A stretch of DNA of 64,000 bases. Source: Didymodactylos carnosus. Its lineage: Eukaryota > Rotifera > Eurotatoria > Philodinida > Philodinidae. Under the pieces are notes generated by a model, which did no database searches, had not been told where the DNA came from, and saw only the letters and a program-made list of their open reading frames with translations. The position numbers were made by a program, and so were the translations under genes. Below are positions 11,401-24,194 of this stretch, one piece after another; positions within the stretch are counted from its first letter, which is position 1, and the number at the start of each line of letters is the position of its first letter. The stretch is from assembly GCA_905250885.1 (NCBI GenBank), contig CAJNOQ010000024.1:1-64000 (forward strand). The letters are read 5' to 3'.

Positions 11401-13363
11401 GTCCAGTTGCTACTTCATCGGCTTTTTTAGGTTTTGTGAGTGGTTGGGTAATGCGTCCAATTTGAAACGATTTATCAATATCATCGAATACGACGGATCC
11501 TTTCGGTAATAGAGTTATATTACTAGCAACTTCTTTATTCTAAACAGAGAAATGAAGAGAATTAAACAAGAAGAAAACGGTTGACAAAAATGAAATGAAC
11601 ATACAAGTCTATCTTGAATTTCAAATTCAACATCAACACCCGGATGGATCATATTGCCATTTTCGATCACTTCAGATATATGAAAGAATGTTTCTTTTAA
11701 TGCATCTTCACGTTCAATAAAACCAAATGAATCTTTCATCGTCGATACAACACCACGATATTTTTTAGGTACTAAACTTTCAACTAAACTAATATTTCGT
11801 GCAAAAAATTGATTATTTCGACGATCTTGTGCAACGTTAAATGAAATCTGAAATAACGAATAGCATAAATAATGAAAGTTTTAATCAAACTTAGAATGAT
11901 TAAAGAAGTTATGATAAATGTAATATACAAAATTTTTACTTACTTTATCTCCAACTTTCAGTACTAAATTTGAATCTTGTAGGTCATTCAAACCGTATGG
12001 AATATAAAATGTTTCGCCTTTTTGCACGTAGGTAATACGACCATCGGGTATATTAATTGAGGTATCATAATTCTGATAATAAAATAATGTTATTTATTAC
12101 ATTTTTCTTATTATGATTCAGCATCATTCTTACTCGTCCATTTTGATGTGTTGTAGATGATAATCTTGAAACAACAGCAATCGTTCCTACAGTTAAACAA
12201 TTTTTAAATAACAAAAGATGGCATGTCATTGTTAAACAAACCTTCAACTCGATTTTCTCCAACGGTTTCTGTACTGGAAAGTTTAACAATATTCACAGCA
12301 ATTGGTTTATTATTCATTTTATCATAAGTTGCTTCAAACTCGATAATATCTATAATTTGAATAAAAAAATTTATAATATATCAAGTGATTATATTTTAAA
12401 ATATAAATATGATCTCAACAAGAACTTGAAAAGTACGAAAAAGCAATATTTTTTATAAACCAATATAACTTTATTATTCGAGAACAAATATCAACTAATT
12501 TATTCTGTTAACTTTTATTTTGAAACTTTAAGATATATTATGTGTAAATTATTCAATTTTTAAATTAATTCTTCTAAGAAACTGTTAAATTCGACAACAA
12601 TCAAATGCGTTGCCGATAATTGTAATAACTATGAGTGCAAATAAATAAGATAATATCAACTACAGTGTTTACTAAACTGAATAGACTATTTCGTAAAAGT
12701 TTTGTTATTGTGTACAGATTACCGTTTAACTACCTATCGTCACATATTACATTGCTTTAACCATATATGGCCAAAGTGGTAAAAACAGATGTTTCTCTCT
12801 TTGTGTAGATGCATATAGTGACTGAACATTTTAAAGACGAAATTAAGCTGTAGTTAAGAAATACAAAAAAGATTCTCAAACTGGCTAATGTGAGCATATA
12901 CAATTTATACTGATCTGCTTTAATAGATCTACTTCTCTTAAATGACATAAGAACAATTATTCTTGATCGTCTCAAGCAAAAAAAATAAACGATTTTATAA
13001 ACATTCGCATTTTCTGAATCTAATGTCCTGTTCGGGAGTGTTGATAAAGCTGATGCTTTGTTGTAACGGACTAACTTGAAATCGATTTATTTCTTGAAAG
13101 AAAATCGTAACTTATTGCAAAACGGAATATGAGGTTTCATTGTTTCGAATGGTAGAACATGCTAACTGCCACTTTTTTCCAACTTTTCGCAAAATCTTAC
13201 CGCCAATTTTTGCTTGTTGAATATCATTTTTATATTCACTGAAGTGAAAAAAATATCGTCCATCTCGATGAAAACAATAAACGAAACCATATGTCGAACA
13301 TAATTTTCCTATGACACCTAATTCTCGTTGCGATTTGATTTCTTGCGTTGGCATAGACGACAT
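8468..13363 (-). CDS. CSDE1: CSDE1/UNR cold-shock-domain RNA-binding protein
   Basis: Cytoplasmic RNA-binding regulator of mRNA translation and stability. Exons on the minus strand: 13363-13201, 12349-12242, 12186-12134, 12072-11944, 11847-11605, 11539-11376, 11315-11275, 11219-11086, 11012-10860, 10798-10657, 10489-10265, 10206-10043, 9975-9849, 9785-9683, 9615-9431, 8867-8704 and 8639-8468, about 820 residues (human 798). Canonical and non-canonical cold-shock domains alternate as in vertebrate UNR. RNP-like motifs include YGFVYC/FFHFSEY, FGFIER/FFHISEV and YGFIDF/IFFHNSEV. The C-terminus (RLVIIRQPRNADEKSKGF) matches the vertebrate tail. All phases fit except exon 10 to 11, a variable linker. 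The start is the first ATG after an apparent 5'UTR acceptor. TTTATT at 8406-8411 is a likely poly(A) signal. Confidence 0.92.
8909..9381. mobile_element. Harbinger-like foldback MITE in a CSDE1 intron
   Basis: A 473-bp element with inverted arms of about 140 bp each. The left arm begins CGAGGGAACCTCCCGAGG, and the right arm is its near-complement ending CCTCGGGAGGTTTCCCTCG. It is flanked by TAA on both sides (8906-8908 and 9382-9384), a 3-bp target duplication as made by PIF/Harbinger transposases. It lies in the intron between the CSDE1 exons ending at 9431 and starting at 8867, making that intron about 560 bp against the gene's usual 50-80. It has no coding capacity. Confidence 0.8.
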
Positions 13364-13390
13364 GTGTGATTGATCTAAGTTAAATAACAA

Positions 13391-16300
13391 TAATATGCGG
13401 CATTATGTTGAAAGTAATAAACATCACTTACTGTTTGATATTTGAATAAAATTCATATACATAAGAAATGATGATAGTATAACAGAAGAAAAAGTAAAAA
13501 AATGAAAATAAAAAACAACAGCAAATGACTAAGTGGAAAGTGCGTTTATGCTCGCTAAACGGTAAAAAATGCTAAGAACTGACAGAATAATATCAGAAAA
13601 AATACTACAACTATACAGATCTGAAATAAAAATAAAATAAAAGTCATACTAGCAATAATTACTTAGTGTAAAAGTTGTGCGTTAAAACTACAAGACAAGC
13701 TTTCGAGCACAATTTGAAAGTCCCTTAGAGAAACGATTTTCTTTAGCTTAGATCCTACGACTGCAGAATGCAAATAAAATCATCATGCTGTCTTCGAAAT
13801 TAATCTGAATGAAAGGTGGTATATATTTTTGTCATTTTGATTAAACTACAAAATGTGATAGAATCTGGACGATGTGATTCTCTTATTCTAATTTCGTGAT
13901 TCGTAATGAATTTTGTTGTTTGATAACAATCTTGACAAATACCAAAGTTCTTGTCTCATACTTGAGTTTCGAGGTTACAAAATCAGATCAAGATCTTACA
14001 CGATCTTATAAAATCTTACGGAAAATCATAGAAACGGATTGATCTTATAAAAATCGTACAAGAATCTCATAAGATCTCACAGTAAGATTCTTTGACTTGA
14101 GTTATATCAAATCATCGAACGTTAAAACGATGAGTTTGAACAATTACCACTATGTAAACATAATACATTTTTCATTGTTTCATTTTGTTTAACTCCATTC
14201 TGAACAATGTTATCAAACAGAAACAGAAACAAATCGCTTACGATAGTTTTAGCTACTTGTAAATTACGCTGGCTTTTTTTATCGACAGAATACTCTATTT
14301 GTTTCCTTGATTAGTTGGAATCGAATGGTTACATGCAGTGAAAGCATGTTAAATGCTTAACTATCTTGCAGAATGTTCTCTCTGGTTCGTATTTGGTCAA
14401 GAATTTGTAAATAACAATTTATGCATATCTGCATCAAGCAGGATTGTGTAATACTACCATGTCGTATTTTGTTATCATCAAGTGCCTATTTTGTACTCTC
14501 AATACTACTATACTAAACAAAAAAAACGATTAATAGCGAGTGTGTTCGTTCATAATATTCGACAAAAGTATCGAACTTCATCATTTCGTGAACGATTGTT
14601 TATTCTTTTAATTCTGTTACATTACTACAAATATCACGAACGATTAAATAAGTGATGATATCTAGTTAAAAATCTCGTTTGCACCTCAATACTAAATAAC
14701 CACAACTTTTCAGTGACTTTACTACTAGAGTGATATTGTTTCAGCAATTTATCCTATTTTATCATTTCTCGTTTGTTATCAATGGTTTTACCGGAATTAT
14801 TCGAATATTTTTCTTCAAATAATTTCGATAAAGTTCAGCAATGATCAGTAAACAAAGATAAATAACAAACAATCTTCATTGATATTGTTAATACGAGGCA
14901 AGTGGCCTTTAACTCAATGAAGTTCAGTAAGCGGAATTATTATCGCTATAGCTGTAAAAACCTTGCACTCTTAATATGCTTTCCAGGATGAGCACAAAAG
15001 GTTGATATTATATGCCTTATCATAGACTCAGCATAAAACTGTCCCGAGGTTGTTAGGATTATCTTTCAGAAATTCATACAATTAAACAAAAAATAGTTCT
15101 GCTTCATCAAATCAAACTAAACAATTTGACTCGTCAATGGAATAAAAAGAGAGCAGCGATTACACAAGATTTAACCTACAGCTGAAAGTTATTTTTGCTA
15201 TTTGTATTTATAGTATAATACCATATGATGTATACTAGCACACGCTATACACACATTGACATATCTTATTTTTTATTTGTGAAGAAACGGAACAGTTAAA
15301 AAACAAATAGGTACGCTCATTCAATGCTAAATGATAGAGTGGATTTCAAGAGATTACTGTTACATACAAAAGGAAAATACGGTTTTTATCTTTCAAAATT
15401 ATAAACTGCGCAAAATTAAAGAGACTCAGATGGCGCTATCTAACGACCGGGATAAAAGAGGACAGTAACGTCCTAAACGAGGATAAAAGGAGTCGTTTAG
15501 ATCTCCTTCGTGGTTTTCTGGAATTTCCTCATATACGTTGCATAAAGTGTAATTCAATTTTTTTATGCCTTTCAGTAGCTAAGAACAAAAATACTCAAAA
15601 GATCCTCAACAGGAAAATTTTTTTGCAGTATTTGAAAGAATATCTGCCTGTTCGGGTACTAACTCCTCAGTGTTAATTCGATGAACGATCTATTATGAGA
15701 GAATCATTTAACTCCTTTTTAGTTTTTCCTACTCCTTCCAATGAACAATAAAATTCACATTTAACAAGAGATAATGATGCCAATTTTAATATTTTACTCG
15801 AACATTTTGTAAAAAAGTTTAGCATGCTTTGCTCCTATCCTATATTCACCGAATGAAAATTTAATTGACAAACTTAAATCTTCATACAGTCGATAATGAA
15901 GCCAAGCTTGCATTCGTGATTGTTCTAATCACTATAATCAGAAAGACAGAAGGATTCTAAAAATTATTTAAATACTCTTCTACTGCAACAGATTCTGTGT
16001 TAAACTATATTGTTTTGCTACTGTACTCGCTCAGCTCGTGATGTGCTTTTACGTCACAAGCTTTTTGTAGATCAAGATACGTAGGTATTTTTTAAACAAC
16101 AATATCATTTACAGAACCAACGAAAGAATCATTTTTTTTGTGTTTTTTCTTGTTACCTACCCCAATCATTTTTTCAATGGATATTTTGACAAAACATATC
16201 CAAAATGTAAAATTAATTTCTTTTTTACTGTTAATGAAATATTTCTTTCTTTTCTACTCACGTTTTACCTATATATTTTGTGCCATCACAAGTGATTAGA

Positions 16301-16456
16301 GAAAGATTTTCAGATGATGAAATTGTGTTACTAATAGACTAATTGTAATTTTTCTCGTTATTAGTCAGATACTAATCGCTGTTAAGTTTTCAAATAATTT
16401 AGTTCTTTTAGTTCTTCTGAAATATCGCAGAAAAGTTTGAATGGAAGTAGTATTGA
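13391..16456. other. Intergenic, no gene recognised
   Basis: AT-rich with no supported exon. From 13980 to 14100 a short degenerate motif close to GATCTTA recurs about eight times. At about 15472-15499 CTAAACGA and TCGTTTAG form a small hairpin. Upstream control sequence of the flanking genes may lie here but cannot be recognised. Confidence 0.5.
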
Positions 16457-16702
16457 CCCAGATCCATGATTACGACTGTCGTAAACGGCCGTATCCGTCA
16501 TATTACGCAGTTATAATGTGACGTGTACTATAGTATTTTGTCGTATTTTGACGTAAACTCGGCCAACGTATTACGTCAGCCGTTACAATCGTCGTATTTC
16601 AACGTAAACGACGTTGTTTACGACGAACGTAATACGTTGGCCGAGTTCACGTCAAGGTACGACGAAATACTATAGTCTACAGTCGTGAATCTTTGACCTG
16701 GG
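16457..16702. mobile_element. Inverted-repeat element (MITE), family uncertain
   Basis: A 246-bp segment folding on itself. The left end CCCAGATCCATGATTACGAC pairs with the right end whose complement reads CCCAGGTCAAAGATTCACGA. Further in, ACTATAGTATTTTGTCGTA and ACTCGGCCAACGTATTACGT each recur in inverted orientation. It is rich in ACGT and CGTA motifs unlike its flanks. No clear target duplication was seen. It ends about 115 bp before the mucin-like start codon, so it may contribute to that promoter. Confidence 0.65.
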
Positions 16703-16818
16703 AAGGTATCTCAGGTCGTACTGTTCTAGACGATGTTTACACTGAATTTTAGATAAAAGAAGTTTTAATTACATATAAATGAGGAATCAACGCTGTTGAC
16801 GTGTCATCAGCATCAGCA

Positions 16819-19800
16819 ATGAAGTTTCAAACATACTTTCATGATAAACATGTATTTAAACTTTATTTGATGTTATGTACATCATTTATCGGTATTCGAC
16901 AAAGTTTTTGTCAACAAAACTCGTCAACTTCATATATTGTCACAAATAGTGCTCAAACGTTATCATCATCGTTTACTACAAATAATCGTTCATCGAATAC
17001 GACGCTGACGTACAATAACAATACAAATTATAATTTGAACACTAGTCAATCATTGTACACAAACGAAGAAACATATTTTAGATCGACTAGTTCAGTCACA
17101 TCGCTAAATATTAGCGGCATTTTACAATCGATCCAAGTAAGCTCTATATCAAGAACATTATATACAAATTCAGTAACGAATAATATTCCTACGGGTTTAC
17201 CGGTGACAGTAAATTCAACTATTTCATCTGCTACTCAATCAAACAATCTACTCCTATTTTCATCTGTTAATTCATCGGAATCAAACCGTCCAACAACTAT
17301 ATTTCTTGTGAATGCACAAAGTCAACCAACTATTTCTGCCTTTTTGCAACGAATGTCAGCAATAGATAGCGTGAGTCTAACTTATAATACTACACTAGTG
17401 TCAACCAACAGTTATTCGATATCTACCTCCACGAGACAAAATTTAATATCTCAAGAACTTCCTAGTAATTACGAGCAGTCTACTAAACTGCTTGCGAGTA
17501 TTCAAAGTCCATTATCTATATTTCCAAATTCGATATTAACAGTGGTAACAACTGCTTCATCTTTAATTACAAACCTCTCAACTTCTTCCACAGCTAATTC
17601 GAATATATATACCGTGTATTCTCAAAGTAACTCATTCGGTCAGTCTACTCAACAAGCTCTTTTTTCTTTAATTAGTCAAGCTTCTGTAGCTGCAAATTTA
17701 CAGACGCCTCAAACACTGATGCCGTTAAGGACTGAGGGAACCGTCTCCTCAATTGTAAATCGACTATTTTCCCAGTTTAGTTCAACTATTCAAAATCTAA
17801 TAAGCTTGAATTCCGTAACCCCCTTAATTACTAATTCGAGCTCAGTCAAAATGCAATCATTTGAAAATGCTCAAACAACAATAGCTGGTATAAATATGAT
17901 TTCGGCCAGTCTGTTAACAAATGGCGATTTAATTTCGCGTGGAATTTACCAGACTTCAGCATCAATTCCTTATCTTACCGAAGTACAGAACAGAACATCT
18001 ACTTTGTTATCAGGTCCTTCTGTTTATACCAGTCAGCTATCCAACACGAGTGTTTCAAGTATGACGGGTGTTTCTAATTTAGAACTTGCTTCATTTGGAC
18101 TTAATTCTTCGCTTTATCGAGAGATTACTACAAATCAAGCAACAATACGTCCATTAAATCTAGAGATAACTTCATCTCATTCATTGAATTCATCCCTCGC
18201 AAGTAACATTCTAAACGACACATTACCTATGTCTGCTTCTACTAGATTAAGTTCTTATCCGTCAATTCAAGGAAGTGTAAATATTATTACCAACGTCATT
18301 TCATCAACTTTTCAACGAAATTTTAGTTCGAGCAATAATACAGAGACCACCACTGTTCATTCTGATACATTCAATTCCTCATCCAATCTCTTCTCAAAGC
18401 AGGAAACCCCCGTCACTTTGATAAACTACTTTAATACTTTTTTTGCAACATCTACGTTTAGTCAAACTAATAGTACAAGCGGATATTATACGGCTAATAA
18501 TAATCTTAATCAATCTACAAATACCATTCATTATGATTCAGTTTTGCCGAATTTTATAACAAATCTTTCAACGATTAATAGCACAATCTACCCACCTACT
18601 GGAATTTTCACGCCATATTCGAGCAATAGTTTGTATCCCGTTACTTCCACAGTGAATAGTTCATATGTTCTATCATCATTTATAACACCCATGCGGTCAG
18701 CCAGTCTTTCTTCATCAACACAGTCTAATTCCAGTGGATTAATAGTGTCTATTCTAACGAGCAATTTTCAAACTAGTTCTCATCTATATAACAACACCAT
18801 CGATTTGATGGTACGCTCAGAGTCAACGGTTGAAGCGCACCCTTCACCATCAAGTACACAATTTATGTTTCTTACAAATACATTGTCACATGCAGAAAGC
18901 AGAGATTCTACTTTAAAACCAAGCGTGATATCATCATCATCTCAGAACATATCTATTGAAACAAATCAAACACTGGTCTTTGCTTATACAAATCTGACCA
19001 CCCTGAATGCACAGCAAACCACTACTCAAGATTTGCACCTCCAAAGTGGACTATCTACCATGTATACAAGTATCTATCTACAATCTACCATTCGCACAAT
19101 TCTAACTCCGGAACAGTCGGCCAGCGGCGAAAGCAGAATTCCGACACGTTTATCTTCCTCAGAAATGACAAGTACGAGTCACACAGATGGATATCCCTCT
19201 GGCACACAATATGGTTCTAGTCAAAACATTCAAACAACATTGACAAACACTGATACCACTTTTCATACAAACAATGTGTCCTCACTGCTACCAAACGGAA
19301 CTACTACACCACATGATACATCGTACTCCAGAAGCGTACAGCCTATTGCTTATCAGAGTCTACCAACGTCGATGACCCATCATGATGAAACTCAGACGCT
19401 CACTAGTACTCATTTAAATCCACCAACTATCACTCAGAATCAACAAGTATACTATTCTGATACTATATCAACATCGACCATCAACGTCACTTCAAATTTT
19501 CGTACACAATATGGTTCTAGCCAAAACATTCAGACAACATTGATAAACACTTTTTATACAAACAACTTGTCCTCACTGCTTCCATACGGAACTACTACAC
19601 CACATGATACGTCGTACTCCAGAAGCGTACAGTCTATTGCTTATCAGAGCGTCCCAACGTCGATAACTCATCATGATGAAACTCAGACGTTCACTAGTAC
19701 TCATTTAAATCCACCAACTATCACTCAGAATCAACAAGTATACTATTCTGAAACTATAGTAACATCGAGCATCAACCTCACTTCAAATTTTGGTACACAA

Positions 19801-22800
19801 TATGGTTCTAGCCAAAACAATCAAATAACATTGACAAACACTGATAGTACTTTCCATACAAACAATGTGTCCTCACTGCTACCAAACGGAACTACTACAC
19901 CGCATGATACATCGTACTTCAGAAGCGTACAGTCTATTGCTTATCAGAGTCTGCCAACGTCGATAACTCATCATGATGAAACTCAGACGCTCACTAGTAC
20001 TCATTTAAATCCACCAACTATCACTCAGAATCAACAAGTATACTATTCTGAAACTATAGTAACATCGAGCATCAACCTCACTTCAAATTTTGGTACACAA
20101 TATGGTTCTAGCCAAAACAATCAAACAACATTGACAAACACTGATAGCACTTTCCATACAAACAATGTGTCCTCACTGCTTCCAAACGGAACTACTACAG
20201 TACATGATACATGGAACTCCAGCAGCTCAGAGTCTATTGCTTATCAGAGTCTGCCAACGTCGATAACTCATCATGATGAAACTCAGACGCTCACTAGTAC
20301 TCATTTAAATCCACCAACTATCACTCAGAATCATCAAGAATACTATTCTGATACTATATCAACATCGACCATCAACGTCACTTCAAATTTTGGTACACAG
20401 TATGGTTCTAGCCAAAACATTCAGACACCATTGACAAACACTGATAGTACTTTTCATACAAACAATGTGTCCTCACTGCTTCCAAACGGGACTACTACAC
20501 CACATGATACGTCGAACTCCAGAGGCGTACAGTCTATTGCCTATCAGAGTCTACCAACGTCGATGACCCATCATGATGAAAGTCAGACGTTCATTAACGT
20601 AAATCCACCAACTGTCACTCAGAATCAACAAGTATACTATCCTGAAACTATATCAGTTTCGCACACCAACTTTACTTCGACGCATAATAATTTTGTATCA
20701 TTTCCTTTGTCAAACATTACATTCTATTCAACAGTCGTCACTGAAAACCAAATTCAAGTCGATACGGTACATCCTGTCAGTTCGATTCAAGAAACGTCTT
20801 CAGTCCATGGAGTCGACTTGTCTCAACATTATAGTTCGGCTTCATCCATACACACGACATATGATTTGAAACCTTTAACGGATCACACAGAGCTACTGTC
20901 ATCTGTACCAGAAGTTATCTTCGCTGACTCATCGCAATTGTATACTGCTGGTACACATCCAAGTGAGTTGACAACAACCATAAATCAGACTGTTTCAGCA
21001 ACTATGTCCTCGACCTCGTTGTTATTACTTTTGTTAACAAGCTGGCAATTGAGTACACAATCTGCAACAACCAACGGAGTATCACAATCGTATCATTCAG
21101 ATCTAGAGATAACTGATACTTCTAGACACACGCTTCCCAATTCTATTACACCACATAATGACTCAACATTGCTTTCAGAACAGAGTACAATTCTCACACA
21201 TTCCCCCTCATCTGTAACATCAGCTATGGACAGCAGCCCACATCAAAACACATCTGTATCTGAACACTTTTCTACAGTACACGATACTACCAAGTATTTA
21301 TCAGAGATCACTGAAACAACGTTTCAAGATAGCCGTACCGCACTAACCACCAATACACGACCCACCAACGAAGAAAGCAGCTCTCATCTTATTTTATCAA
21401 TGACATCTAGTATACAGTCAGAAACTCGTTCTTCATCAATACAGCCAAACTACAGCGGAACGATGCTAATCATTGATTCTTCACAAATGTCTAATGGGAC
21501 AACATCAACCGTTTCCAGCCGAGCATCTACGAGTATAATGCTGAACTCAGAATTACTTTCTGACACTTCATACGCGACAATACGGAATGAAAATCCTTCT
21601 TACGGATTATTATCGTCTTACAGCTCTGTTCATGAATATCCAACGACATACGCTTCAGGCACAACCACAATTATGTTTACAAATCAGACATGGAATATTA
21701 ATTCAAGCACACAATCAATTCAAAATGTATCAAATTTAAATCTACAAACAACTTTATTATCAACAGTTACGAATACACAGTCAACCTCAATTTACCTGCA
21801 ACCGGAAACACTAACGATAAGTGGTATTAATGGTACACTCATTACGGCTAATACTTTGTTGAATTTGACATCAAATTCACCACCAAGTATCTTATCTTCG
21901 ACTGACACCGGAAATCAATTTTCCCTAATTCAGATCCTTACTTCGATAACAATAAACTCGTCGACAACTACGACATCTTTGAATCTAACTACAACTGTGC
22001 AAGCAATAAGTAAGCGCGTTATAAAAGCTTTTACTAGACGTTGTCGTTCTGTACTAAATGTATCGTCTATTATCATTTTTTATGTAGTTTCTGACAATTG
22101 CTTTTTTCCATTTCAATACGCTGGTCAGTGGTATGAACGATGTATTAGTGACACTCTAAATGATAGTTGGTGTTCAGTAACGGACAATTTCGATCGAGAT
22201 CACAAATGGAAATACTGCAGAAGTTTGTAACTTTTTATTCACTCCTCTTTATACTTAAAGCATCTATTTGTTTAGCACCACGCATCAAAACAACAGGAGG
22301 AACGGGAAACGGTAGCAATTGCCAGTTTCCATTTACGTATCAGGGTCGTTCATTTTCGACTTGTATTTATCGTTCAACAAGCGCATTTTCATTTGCACTC
22401 TTTTGTTCTACAACGGACAATCTCGATAAAGATGGATCATGGGGATACTGTCTAGGTGAATATTTCTGAAGTCAAAGATATCTACAATACACTATTACAC
22501 ACAATATTTTTCGACACGTTTAGATTATGAATCATGTTATTTTCCATTTATTTGGAATGGCCAAAAATATTTTGATTGTGTAACAGGTGTTTTAAGTGCT
22601 CGCTGGTGTGGTACAACATCCAAGTGAGTGTTGGAATAAGCTACTTATATTTAGAAGTAAATCATAGACTATATTTGCTCATTTTCCTTCCAGCTTTGAT
22701 CGAAATAGAATGTGGACAAACTGCCCTGTTACTTGCGATGGATATCCTGCTCAAGACCAAAATTCAGTTGGTTTTCGAATGTTATCAGATCGGCAACCGT

Positions 22801-23041
22801 GTTTGTATAAGGAAGCGCGTTCTCAAGAGACAGGTGTCATTTTGAAATATTATACATTACCAACATGTCAATTAGAACCGTTATGTAAAACTAATTATAC
22901 AGCATTATTCCAAGAAATTGAATGTCGAGAAGATGGAACATATAGTTATCCAATAGCAATTTGTCTGCCGAGTAAGAGAAATATTTCTTTTCTACTTTTA
23001 GCAATTTACTCTTAAACGAAAGTTTCTTCTTTTTAGGATAG
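16819..23041 (+). CDS. Secreted mucin-like protein with three fibronectin type II domains
   Basis: Exons 16819-22009, 22088-22222, 22276-22455, 22524-22623, 22694-22971 and 23037-23041 give about 1962 residues. The ATG at 16819 starts a signal peptide (LYLMLCTSFIGIRQSFCQQ). About 1700 residues of Ser/Thr/Asn-rich sequence in one 5.2-kb exon follow, with many N-x-S/T sites, as in heavily glycosylated mucins. Residues about 795-1290 are five tandem ~100-residue repeats. Three fibronectin type II modules follow (CFFPFQYAGQWYERC, CQFPFTYQGRSFSTC, CYFPFIWNGQKYFDC, each with a later WC/FC..D.W..C half). A cysteine-rich tail has about six Cys. No membrane anchor is seen. The first 78-bp intron contains no stop in frame, so unspliced read-through is possible there. 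Exact role unknown; an extracellular coat or matrix is inferred. Confidence 0.82.
19201..20690 (+). repeat. Five tandem ~300-bp coding repeats in the mucin-like gene
   Basis: Units begin at 19201, 19501, 19792, 20092 and 20392, each marked by TATGGTTCTAGYCAAAACA. Lengths are 300, 291, 300, 300 and about 300 bp, so all are multiples of three. Each encodes QYGSSQN, HTNNVSSLLPNGTTT, ITHHDETQT and LNPPTITQN blocks. Units 3 and 4 are nearly identical, pointing to recent duplication or gene conversion. The last unit is partly degenerate. Confidence 0.92.
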
Positions 23042-23646
23042 CAATCAAAGGGTGTTTTATGAAATATCGAGTGATACTTTTTGTAATTCTCGAAAATGAT
23101 GAGCGAAATCTCATATTCATATTCGTTTGATTTAATAAAAAAAAAAAACAGAATTTCGACTCATTTTATTATTGATGTTTGCTTTCATAAAAAACCTAAA
23201 GACGGACAAGCCATCACAACTGGTACAACAAGAGCACAAGCTCTGTACCTTCGTTATTCGACTAGATGTCGAAAATCGATTATGAATAATCTTACAGAAT
23301 ATCAACATGATTGAGATAGTAATGCCATACGCCGCTTTTGCTGTATTACATTCATTTCCATTTGTATTGTTTCTATCCATTCCTTTTTTGCTCTTTGATG
23401 CTAGTTTTGCACCGTCCACTCGTTTTTTCGGAGTGTAAAAGATGCTGCGGATATTTTCAATCTGTCTAAAATTTGTTCAAGTATGTAATGTGATATATCA
23501 CGCCCACTTCTATCGAACTATTCGTATTAATTCCAGGCAATTGTACATTATTTCTTTTAATCTCGAAGAAATTATTAAGTTAAATAGTCAATCTTTTTAC
23601 AAGAATTAAACCTGATAAACTTACTGCTGCGTTTGAACTATCTACT

Positions 23647-24054
23647 GTAATGATATGCACTAGATCCAAGTACTCGATTACTTTCCGAGTACTTGGGAAA
23701 TACGTATTGTCACGTGATTTGCTTCAGCCGAGTACTTGGATGAGTCAGTCACTCTTTTATTTTGCATTGACAGATTGATTTGTGTAGCAGATTGATTTAC
23801 TTTGTTCTTATGCAAAAATGCTTTTCTCACTGTGCAAATGAAGTAGACAGAAAGATGCAGCCCTAATTCGAATGTATCTTTGGCCTAATAGTTCCTCAAC
23901 GGAGCGCTCGTCGATACCTCCCATGAGAAAAATACAAACTATCGTATTTGCAATCTTCGTCCGAACTCGTTCGGTCGCATCAAGTTTCCAGGTCGAACAC
24001 GTTCGGTGCCCGAACATGTTCGGTCACCGAACTATCGGATTGTTGCATGCCTAC
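23647..24054. mobile_element. hAT-like element remnant with palindromic subterminal repeats
   Basis: The right end, read on the minus strand, is TAGGCATGCAACAATCCGAT, a hAT-like terminus. Inside it lie spaced palindromes: CCGAACTCGTTCGG (23961-23974), TCGAACACGTTCGG (23993-24006), CCGAACATGTTCGG (24010-24023) and a broken copy at 24026-24038. The left side has a second set built on CCAAGTACTCG, including a perfect hairpin with CGAGTACTTGG around 23668-23698 and another copy near 23730. Whether both sides belong to one element is not settled, and no target duplication was seen. Confidence 0.45.
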
Positions 24055-24194
24055 TAAGTATTTCACTTGTGTAATGAAGCCGATGTTTGTCTTTTTTCCC
24101 GAGGTAAAGGAGGAGAAACGGTTTCTGAGAAAATGACCCAATATGATTTTGAGCGAATGATTGGAAATACTTCTTTTTTCATTTCCGAACACTT

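Noticed and set aside
13935-14102. Cluster of GATCTTA-like words as a CRISPR-like or satellite array
   Set aside because: Spacing is irregular, copies are degenerate, and the host is clearly an animal nuclear genome; likely low-complexity sequence or element remains.
22167-22469. A separate 100-residue gene starting within the mucin 3' end
   Set aside because: It is the second fibronectin type II exon of the mucin-like gene read through its upstream intron; splice phases join it to the preceding exon.
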